Origin: Lachnospiraceae bacterium
GTDB lineage: Bacteria > Bacillota > Clostridia > Lachnospirales > Lachnospiraceae
Direction: 5' to 3'
NCBI GenBank assembly: GCA_021205045.1
Contig: JAJPYH010000254.1
Coordinates: forward strand, 1-12,414
DNA length: 12,414 bases
The first letter of the stretch is position 1, and each line of letters opens with the position of its first letter. Below the pieces are notes generated by a model. That model made no database searches and was not told the DNA's origin. It saw only the letters and a list, made by a program, of their open reading frames with translations. This document shows, one piece after another, positions 6,673 to 12,414 of the stretch. The translations under genes were made by a program, and so were the position numbers.

Positions 6673-6745
6673 TGGAGATAATGGGACTCGAACCCACGGC
6701 CTCTTGCATGCCATGCAAGCGCTCTCCCAACTGAGCTATACCCCC
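6673..6745 (-). tRNA. tRNA-Ala, anticodon GGC
   Basis: The 73-nt minus-strand sequence folds into a full cloverleaf. The acceptor stem is GGGGGTA with TATCTCC (two G-U pairs). The D stem is GCTC/GAGC. The anticodon stem CTTGC/GCAAG encloses loop ATGGCAT with anticodon GGC, and the T arm contains GTTCGAGTC. It reads the alanine codons GCC and GCU. The loop bases A32 and U38 can pair, a feature described for tRNA-Ala(GGC). The discriminator is A and CCA is not encoded, so it must be added by a nucleotidyltransferase. No clear dedicated promoter was found upstream, so it may also receive transcription from the GH3 gene. Confidence 0.97.
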
Positions 6746-6862
6746 AAACTTCCTCTGATTACTCTGTTGAACTGATTAGTATATAATATTTTTTCAAAAA
6801 TGGAAGAGTAAATTAAAGATTTCTTATTATTTTTTTTGGCCTTTTTGATACAGCTCCCATCT

Positions 6863-9829
6863 TTACCGGTACGCGGTTCTGCGTTTCCGTATTCGATGGG
6901 CCACATAAACCACAATCACCAGAACGGCCAGCACGTCAAAGCCAACCAGCATAGTCCTCCAGATATTGATGCTTTCACAGGGCTCCGTGACATAAATGGA
7001 GTCAGGATGCACCTCCGCATACTGCCGCGCAGTATAAGCGGCCTCCAGATACATATAAGTCACATTCTTCGCCGCGCGGCGCAGGGCCTGCCGATAGCTG
7101 TTGGACGACGTTTCATACAGGAAACTGCCGTCACCGGTCCAGCCGTCCATCCACAGATCGCCGCCTGCCCGCAGCATCTGATCGCCGTTCATATAAATCT
7201 TATGATCGGCATAATCAGTCAGAACCGCCCCCTGAAAGCCCCACTCCTCCCGAAGCACACTGGTCAGAAGTGCCCTACTCCCGCCTGCCCAGACCGCGCC
7301 CAGCCGGTTGTAGGAGGACATAATGCCGGTGCAGTCAGCCTCCACCACCAGCATGCGGAAGGGCTTCAGGTAGATTTCCCGCAGGGTCTGCTCGGTCATC
7401 CAGGTATACACTCCGTCCCGGGCTGCCTCCTGGTCATAAGCTACAAGATGCTTGACAAAGGTGTAAACTCCGGTATTTTTAGCGCCCTCCACTGTCAGCG
7501 AGGCAAATACGCCGGTGAGATAAGGATCCTCAGAATAATACTCGTAATTGCGCCCTCCAAAGGCACTGCGGTGCAGGTTTGTGCCAGGGGCATACCATCC
7601 GTCAAGCCCCAACTGCACTGCCTCCGCGCCGCTCACCAGCCCGAACTCATAGGCCAGCTCCTTATTGTAGGTCTGCGCCAGGGTAGTGGGATTGGGAAAG
7701 CCCTTGCCCGACGAACTCAATATCCAGCTGAAGCTACCTACCTGCGTGGCGCCGTCCAGTTCACTGGTCTGAGGCTTGCCGATGGAGTCCAAAGCCCCGG
7801 TTTTACTGTAGGCATGAAGCACCATGCTCTCCATCTCCTCCATGGTCAGCTGATCCAGAAGCTCCTCCCAACGCTCATCATCGTAATCCACTCCCAGAGC
7901 GTAACCCAGTTCGCTGACAGAGCCATCAGCATTGGTGATGGAAAGCCCGTTGTCCGCGCCTGTGGTAATGGCCTCATCGCTTTCATCAATCCACTCCACA
8001 GCCATTTCCTCCGTATACAGATTTAAGGCAGCCACATTTTCTGTCATGACACGCCCCTGCGCCGGTTCGGAGGGAAAAGTTCCCTCAAAATCAGCACGGG
8101 TCAGATACGTGATATTGGCCTCAGAGTCACTGCCATCCAGAGATACGCCGTCCACGGCATTCTCTCCGGTAAACAGGTTGGTGACAACTGCGCCAGTGTC
8201 CGGATCCTCCGGGTATTGGATATTCTGAGAAATGGTGCAGGTGAAGCTGTCCACCTCATTGTGGGCGTCGCGGGAGACCAGGAAGGTATACTCGCCCATA
8301 TCCAGTTCATATCCCGCAAAGCCATTGCCATTAGCGTCATAACAGTCATAGGAGGCCATGTCGTACACATCCAGAGTCAGCGTGACCTCCTGACTTTCAC
8401 CAGGCTGCAGCAAGTCTGTTTTTGCAAAATCAGCCAGACTGACCGAGGACTTTTCGATCTCTCCGGTGTAATAAGGCGCACTGTAATACAGCTGCACCAC
8501 ATCCTTTCCTGCCACATCCCCCACATTGGTGACCCTGACAGTAACGGAAACGATGCCGTCCTCACTAAGCTCACCGGAAGTCGCGTCCACGATCTCCCAC
8601 TGGAACTCAGTATAACTCAAGCCATAGCCGAAGGGATACTGCACCACCCCATCATAACCCTCGCCGTACTCGTTGGACACATCATTCCAATATCCCTCTG
8701 CGTCAGCTGTCTCATACCATTTATAGCCTACATAGATTCCTTCCGCGTAATCCACATAGGCAACGCCTTCGTACAGAGGACTGTCTCCTACGTTAATGTT
8801 CGTGGTGGTGCCATCCGCCGGATAATAGCCATCGCCATTGGTATAATACCCCAGTCCCTCTATGCCGCTGTTGGCATAAGTGGAGGAAGTGGTCAGATCG
8901 TACACCCAGGTATCCGTCAGATGACCGGAGGGATTGATCTCCCCGTACAGAGCGGCGACCACAGCCTCCGCACCGTCATCACCGGTACACCCCACCAGAA
9001 TACAGGCGTCCACACCCTCAATGGTTTCAATCGCCCCCACAGACATCTGATTGGTGGTGTTCAGCAGCACTATGACATTTTCATAATGGCTGCCCACATA
9101 GGCCAGCAGGTCTTCTTCCTCCGTGGAGAGATCCAGATAAGTGCGGCTGTCGTCCATAATATAGTCGCCGCCCCCGGTTGTCAGCTTATACTGTACCCTG
9201 GGGCAATCGTTGCTCTCCCCGGTATAACGGCCAATCACCACAATAGCTGTGTCGGAATAAGCCTCCGCATTGGCAAGTAATTCCTCGCTGTAATAATTCT
9301 TGTCGGAAATAGACGGTTCATACAACCGGCACTGATCCTCTGCGTAAGAGTTCAGAGAAGTCCGAACGCCGTACAGCGACCGCTCATCCAGAAAATCAGT
9401 GTACATATCAATCAGCTCCGCATTATACTCGATGCCAAATTCTTCCAGTGCATCCAGAAAATCCACCTCCGCCGCGCTGCTGCCGCCGGAGCCGGAACCG
9501 CCGCTGATCCACTGGGTGGAGGACCAGCCGAACACATTGACCCTGGTGACATCACTGCCAAGAGGCAGTGTACTGTCATTGTTTTGCAGCAGCACCAGCC
9601 CCTCGCCCTCGATCTCCCAGGCCAGTTCATCGGCAGTGGCAGACAGCTCGTCACTCAAGGAAGGACGGCTGCCAATATAGGAGTCCAATGTGTCCTGCAG
9701 AGCAAAGCAGACTGTATTGACCCCTATGGCCGCGATCAGAAGCACACAGATCAGTGTCAGGCCGATCTTTCCGGGCTTTTTTCCTTGCTTTTTGCTCATG
9801 TCACATTTCTTCTTCCGGGACTTAATCAT
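6863..9829 (-). CDS. Membrane-anchored, circularly permuted family 3 glycoside hydrolase
   Basis: The 988-residue protein is a GH3-type enzyme, probably a beta-glucosidase or relative, with domains in reversed order. Seen in order are a Lys-rich start; a membrane segment (about 23-44); the GH3 C-type alpha/beta domain, beginning at EGLVLLQNNDSTLPL (76-90) and ending near PFGYGLSYTEF (399-409); a fibronectin III-like domain (about 425-520); a linker; and the GH3 TIM-barrel domain (about 650-905). A second membrane segment (about 957-979) and a basic tail RIRKRR follow. The barrel has FVKHLVAYDQE (791-801), LREIYLKPF (816-824), SSYNRLG (838-844) and LLREEWGF-like packing before VLTDYAD (869-875), where Asp872 is the probable nucleophile. 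By the positive-inside rule both ends are cytoplasmic and the catalytic body is outside. Reversed GH3 order is known in rumen and gut bacteria. The start could be 9829 or ATG 9799; neither has a good ribosome binding site. Substrate is unknown. Confidence 0.9.
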   Translation of the reverse strand: MIKSRKKKCDMSKKQGKKPGKIGLTLICVLLIAAIGVNTVCFALQDTLDSYIGSRPSLSDELSATADELAWEIEGEGLVLLQNNDSTLPLGSDVTRVNVFGWSSTQWISGGSGSGGSSAAEVDFLDALEEFGIEYNAELIDMYTDFLDERSLYGVRTSLNSYAEDQCRLYEPSISDKNYYSEELLANAEAYSDTAIVVIGRYTGESNDCPRVQYKLTTGGGDYIMDDSRTYLDLSTEEEDLLAYVGSHYENVIVLLNTTNQMSVGAIETIEGVDACILVGCTGDDGAEAVVAALYGEINPSGHLTDTWVYDLTTSSTYANSGIEGLGYYTNGDGYYPADGTTTNINVGDSPLYEGVAYVDYAEGIYVGYKWYETADAEGYWNDVSNEYGEGYDGVVQYPFGYGLSYTEFQWEIVDATSGELSEDGIVSVTVRVTNVGDVAGKDVVQLYYSAPYYTGEIEKSSVSLADFAKTDLLQPGESQEVTLTLDVYDMASYDCYDANGNGFAGYELDMGEYTFLVSRDAHNEVDSFTCTISQNIQYPEDPDTGAVVTNLFTGENAVDGVSLDGSDSEANITYLTRADFEGTFPSEPAQGRVMTENVAALNLYTEEMAVEWIDESDEAITTGADNGLSITNADGSVSELGYALGVDYDDERWEELLDQLTMEEMESMVLHAYSKTGALDSIGKPQTSELDGATQVGSFSWILSSSGKGFPNPTTLAQTYNKELAYEFGLVSGAEAVQLGLDGWYAPGTNLHRSAFGGRNYEYYSEDPYLTGVFASLTVEGAKNTGVYTFVKHLVAYDQEAARDGVYTWMTEQTLREIYLKPFRMLVVEADCTGIMSSYNRLGAVWAGGSRALLTSVLREEWGFQGAVLTDYADHKIYMNGDQMLRAGGDLWMDGWTGDGSFLYETSSNSYRQALRRAAKNVTYMYLEAAYTARQYAEVHPDSIYVTEPCESINIWRTMLVGFDVLAVLVIVVYVAHRIRKRRTAYR

Positions 9830-9884
9830 TACTTTCTCTTCTTATCTTTTCACTGAAAAATGTTATTTTTTGCTTTCTGCTGAC

Positions 9885-9914
9885 AGTATACCAAAAATCT
9901 CCAACCAAGTGCAA
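9885..9914 (-). promoter_or_regulatory. Promoter for the GH3 gene, overlapping the lysS terminator
   Basis: On the minus strand TTGCAC (9914-9909) and TATACT (9890-9885) are separated by 18 bp, with TGG directly before the -10 giving an extended -10. The 5' leader would be about 50 nt. The -35 and most of the spacer lie within the hairpin at 9895-9947. Confidence 0.55.
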
Positions 9915-9947
9915 TGAAGATGATATCATACACTTGATTGGAGATTT
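9893..9947 (-). terminator. Long hairpin terminator after lysS
   Basis: Arms 9895-9911 and 9931-9947 pair over 17 positions; the single mismatch in DNA becomes a G-U pair in the minus-strand RNA. The 19-nt loop contains a 10-bp palindrome, ATGATATCAT (9920-9929). On the minus strand the stem ends in TTTTT. It starts 17 nt beyond the lysS stop. The near-perfect dyad could also serve as an operator for the overlapping GH3 promoter. Confidence 0.75.
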
Positions 9948-9963
9948 ACAGAAATCTGATTAT

Positions 9964-11463
9964 TTACTTCTCCAGGCTCTTCATCGTCGGAAACAGGATC
10001 ACATCCCGAATGGCCTGAGAATCCGTCAGCAGCATCACCAGCCGGTCAATGCCATAGCCGATTCCCCCTGTGGGCGGCATACCGATCTCCAGCGCGTTCA
10101 GGAAATCCTCATCCGTGTGGTTGGCCTCCTCATTTCCGGCGGCAAAGGCCGCGTCCTGAGCGGCAAAACGCTCCCTCTGATCGATGGGATCGTTTAACTC
10201 AGAGTAGGCGTTGCACATCTCCCAGGTATTGATGAAAAGCTCGAAGCGCTCCACCTTGGTGGGGTCGGAGGGCTTTTTCTTGGTCAGCGGGGATATCTCA
10301 AGAGGATGATCCATAACGAAGGTGGGCTGCACCAGGTTCTTCTCACAGAACTCCTCAAAGAAGAGATTGATGATCTCTCCTCTGGTGTGCCGCTCCTCGT
10401 ACTCCACATGGTGCTCTTTGGCCAGAGCCCTGGCCGCCTCCACATCCGGCACGGTGTCAAAGTCAATGCCGGTGTATTTTTTGATACAGTCAGTCATGGT
10501 AATGCGCTCGAAGGGCTTTCCGAAGTCAATCTCTATACCGTTATAGGTAAATTTGCTGCTGCCGCAGACCTTCTCCGCCAGATAGCGGAACATACTCTCG
10601 GTCAGCTCCATCATGCCCTCGTAATCCGTGTAGGCCTGATACAACTCCATCAGGGTAAACTCCGGGTTGTGGCGGGTATCCACACCCTCATTGCGGAAGA
10701 CACGCCCGATCTCATAGACTCTCTCCATGCCGCCCACAATCAGCCTCTTTAAGTATAATTCCAGGGAAATCCGAAGCTTTACATCCTCATCCAGAGCATT
10801 GTAGTGAGTTTCAAAGGGACGGGCCGCTGCGCCGCCGGCGTTGGACACCAGCATGGGGGTCTCCACCTCCATGAAATCCCTGGCATCCAGGAAATTACGG
10901 ATCTCCCTGATAATCTGGGAACGCTTACGGAAGGTCTCCCTGACATCCGGGTTCATGATCAGATCCACGTATCTCTGACGATACCGGATATCCGTGTCCG
11001 TCAGACCATGGAACTTCTCCGGCAATATCTGCAGGCTCTTGGACAGTAATATCAGCTGGTCCGCATGCACGGAAATCTCACCCATCCTCGTCTTAAAGAC
11101 AGTGCCGCTGATGCCCAGAATGTCACCCATGTCGTACTTTTTGAAGTCCGCGTAAGCTTCCTCGCCAATACTGTCCCTGGCCACATAGATCTGGATATCT
11201 CCCTGCCGATCCCGGATATTGCAGAAGGAGGCCTTCCCCATGACGCGTTTGAACATCATACGTCCTGCCACGCTGACGGTCTGCCCCTCCAGAGTCTCAA
11301 AATTGTCTTTGATCTCAATGCTGTGATGGGTCACATCATACTTTGTGATCTGATAGGGATTCTTGTCTCTTTGCTGTAAGCCTATCAGCTTTTCTCTGCG
11401 AATCTGCAGAAGCTGATTGGTATTGTCCTGCTGTGATGCGTTCTGATTCTGCTGTCCTGCCAT
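9964..11463 (-). CDS. lysS: Lysyl-tRNA synthetase, class II
   Basis: LysS charges tRNA-Lys with lysine using ATP in the cytoplasm. From the ATG at 11463 the protein is 499 residues, typical for the class II enzyme. It has an N-terminal OB-fold anticodon-binding domain (about 63-140) and the three class II motifs: motif 1 around FMEVETPML (197-205); motif 2 with GRVFRNEG and RHNPEFTLMELYQAY (253-278); and motif 3 GIGYGIDRLVMLL (467-479). The start is chosen because AAGGA lies 9 nt upstream of 11463. A GTG at 11511 would add 16 residues (the first beginning PKERHN), but it has no properly spaced ribosome binding site and lies outside the usual protein. The N-terminus (MAGQQNQNASQQ) is Gln/Asn-rich, as is common before the family helix. 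greA lies upstream with no intervening terminator, so the two are probably co-transcribed. Confidence 0.96.
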   Translation of the reverse strand: MAGQQNQNASQQDNTNQLLQIRREKLIGLQQRDKNPYQITKYDVTHHSIEIKDNFETLEGQTVSVAGRMMFKRVMGKASFCNIRDRQGDIQIYVARDSIGEEAYADFKKYDMGDILGISGTVFKTRMGEISVHADQLILLSKSLQILPEKFHGLTDTDIRYRQRYVDLIMNPDVRETFRKRSQIIREIRNFLDARDFMEVETPMLVSNAGGAAARPFETHYNALDEDVKLRISLELYLKRLIVGGMERVYEIGRVFRNEGVDTRHNPEFTLMELYQAYTDYEGMMELTESMFRYLAEKVCGSSKFTYNGIEIDFGKPFERITMTDCIKKYTGIDFDTVPDVEAARALAKEHHVEYEERHTRGEIINLFFEEFCEKNLVQPTFVMDHPLEISPLTKKKPSDPTKVERFELFINTWEMCNAYSELNDPIDQRERFAAQDAAFAAGNEEANHTDEDFLNALEIGMPPTGGIGYGIDRLVMLLTDSQAIRDVILFPTMKSLEK

Positions 11464-11580
11464 AAAATAATGTCCTTTTTCCGTCTTAATATTATGCCTT
11501 TCCTTCGGCACACCTTTGTCTGTAAACTCACTGGCCCCCGCAAATACACCATTTTACATACGCACCCGCGATTGCCATCT

Positions 11581-11740
11581 GTCTGCGCCAGCTAAGTCTG
11601 GCAATTACCGACACCTGGCCGTCTGTATCAGTTAATCCTGGCAATTACCGACATCTGACTGGCTGTATCAGTTAATCCTGGCAATTATCGGCACCTGGCT
11701 GTCTGTATCAGTTGGATCTGTCGATTGCCAGCACCCTGTA
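11581..11740. repeat. Four imperfect 40-bp tandem repeats including the 3' end of greA
   Basis: Units run 11581-11620, 11621-11660, 11661-11700 and 11701-11740 with an exact 40-bp period. By eye, units 2 and 3 match at 35 of 40 positions, 1 and 2 at 31, and 3 and 4 at 26. The fourth unit is the last ten codons and stop of greA plus 7 nt. The TGA stop is preserved at the same place in units 2 and 3 and lost in unit 1. This suggests that the greA tail was copied into the greA-lysS spacer. Unit 1 can form a small GCCAG/CTGGC hairpin. Confidence 0.82.
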
Positions 11741-12187
11741 CTGCAAGTTGTCGCCGTGAGGAGTCTCCACCTCAATCACATCACCGACCTTCGTCCCCAG
11801 AAGGGCACGGCCAACCGGGCTCTCATTGGAGATTTTGCCTTTCAGGCTATCCGCCTCTGTGGAGCCTACAATCTTGTACTCCAGCTCCTCATCCAATTCG
11901 ATGTCGAGAATTCTGACCTGGCAGCCGATACTGACCTGGTCTAAATTGGCCTCATCCTCCACGACCACCTCGGCGTTTTTCAGGATTTTCTCCAGTTCCT
12001 CAATACGGGCCTCGATGTCTCTCTGCTCGTCCTTGGCCGCGTCATACTCGGCATTCTCACTCAGATCGCCCTGCTCACGGGCTTCCTTGATCTTCTGGGC
12101 AACCTCCTTGCGCTTGACCACCTTCAGATCCTGCAGTTCGTCCTCATACTTTTTCAGACCCTCATAAGTCAGGATATTCTTTTTCAT
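11708..12187 (-). CDS. greA: Transcription elongation factor GreA
   Basis: GreA enters the secondary channel of RNA polymerase and stimulates cleavage of backtracked transcripts, freeing stalled complexes. The 159-residue protein has the full family layout. An N-terminal antiparallel coiled coil (about 1-75) has its acidic tip in the conserved segment REQGDLSENAEYDAAKDEQ (37-55), where Asp41 and Glu44 are the metal-binding tip residues. A C-terminal FKBP-like domain contains ISNESPVGRALLG (119-131) and ends in YRVLAIDRSN. The start has AAAGGA 7 nt upstream. It is preceded by a consensus promoter and a 112-nt structured leader, and followed by tandem copies of its own 3' end before lysS. The greA-lysS order is familiar in Clostridia. 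Nothing is missing from the protein. Confidence 0.97.
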   Translation of the reverse strand: MKKNILTYEGLKKYEDELQDLKVVKRKEVAQKIKEAREQGDLSENAEYDAAKDEQRDIEARIEELEKILKNAEVVVEDEANLDQVSIGCQVRILDIELDEELEYKIVGSTEADSLKGKISNESPVGRALLGTKVGDVIEVETPHGDNLQYRVLAIDRSN

Positions 12188-12227
12188 ACCCGTTTCCTTT
12201 CGCCATTAAAATATTATTAATAATACC

Positions 12228-12273
12228 GGGGGCAAAAGCATCTGACCCCCTTGAAACTGCGGCCTTTCACCGC
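12228..12273 (-). promoter_or_regulatory. Structured greA 5' leader
   Basis: Two GC-rich hairpins lie in the leader. GCGG/CCGC (12259-12262 with 12270-12273) comes first in transcription, followed by GGGGG/CCCCC (12228-12232 with 12246-12250, 13-nt loop). A perfect palindrome, TATTATTAATAATA, lies further downstream before the ribosome binding site. The G/C hairpin is not directly followed by a U-run, so it is a possible pause or attenuation element rather than a clear terminator. Confidence 0.4.
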
Positions 12274-12305
12274 CTTCCTGTCGTATTCCCCTCGTTAGCT
12301 TAAAC

Positions 12306-12334
12306 ATTATAAACACTTTTATTTTCAGTGTCAA
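12306..12334 (-). promoter_or_regulatory. Consensus sigma-A promoter of greA
   Basis: On the minus strand TTGACA (12334-12329) and TATAAT (12311-12306) are separated by exactly 17 bp, a perfect consensus pair. Transcription would begin near 12299 and could run through greA and lysS. Confidence 0.92.
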
Positions 12335-12414
12335 CAAAATTAGTAAACGACTTTGCATCATTTATAAGCCATTTATGATAATGTCCTTATATACCACAAG
12401 AGAAAATGTCCCAA

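Noticed and set aside
6836..9280. Long plus-strand ORFs (396 and 354 residues) opposite the GH3 gene
   Set aside because: They are antisense shadows of a clear GH3 reading frame, have no recognisable domains and no supporting ribosome binding site.
11464..11511. GTG start at 11511 for lysS
   Set aside because: There is no spaced ribosome binding site, and the ATG at 11463 has AAGGA at 9 nt and gives the usual length.
11569..11577. A fifth partial copy of the greA-tail repeat
   Set aside because: Only nine bases match and they are out of phase with the 40-bp period.
11581..11740. Possible CRISPR array
   Set aside because: The 40-bp units are directly adjacent with no spacers, they diverge from one another, and one is the coding end of greA.

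Overview
The window looks like a chromosomal segment of an anaerobic low-to-mid GC Firmicute, most likely a Lachnospiraceae-type Clostridium relative. The reasons are strong AGGAGG-type ribosome binding sites, a consensus sigma-A promoter, the adjacent pairs ddl-murF and greA-lysS, a membrane-anchored circularly permuted family 3 glycosidase, and a tRNA gene without an encoded CCA end. This placement is inferred from gene content and signals only; no database search was possible.

Layout. Positions 20-2463 (minus strand) hold a Gfo/Idh/MocA-type oxidoreductase followed by an unusual protein made of two thioredoxin-like domains. That second gene has an in-frame TAG near its best start site. Positions 2473-2818 are a divergent regulatory region. 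Positions 2819-3559 (plus) encode a PlsC-type acyltransferase, and 3641-3775 (plus) a 44-residue small protein, ended by a bidirectional terminator. Positions 3810-6436 (minus) are ddl then murF, two consecutive steps of peptidoglycan precursor synthesis: D-Ala-D-Ala is made by Ddl and attached by MurF. A tRNA-Ala(GGC) gene with a strong terminator lies at 6625-6745. Positions 6863-9829 (minus) encode a 988-residue permuted GH3 glycosidase anchored at both ends. Positions 9964-12187 (minus) are greA then lysS, separated by 40-bp tandem repeats that look derived from the 3' end of greA.

How the parts work together. Most of the window is housekeeping: cell-wall precursor ligation, phospholipid acylation, transcript-elongation rescue, lysine charging and alanine decoding. 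The accessory part is the oxidoreductase/thioredoxin-like pair and the surface glycosidase. No phage, transposon, CRISPR or defence system was seen. The points most worth a second look are the in-frame TAG behind a good ribosome binding site, the duplicated thioredoxin-like protein with degenerate active sites, the permuted two-anchor GH3 enzyme, the greA-tail repeats, and the lysS terminator that overlaps the glycosidase promoter.
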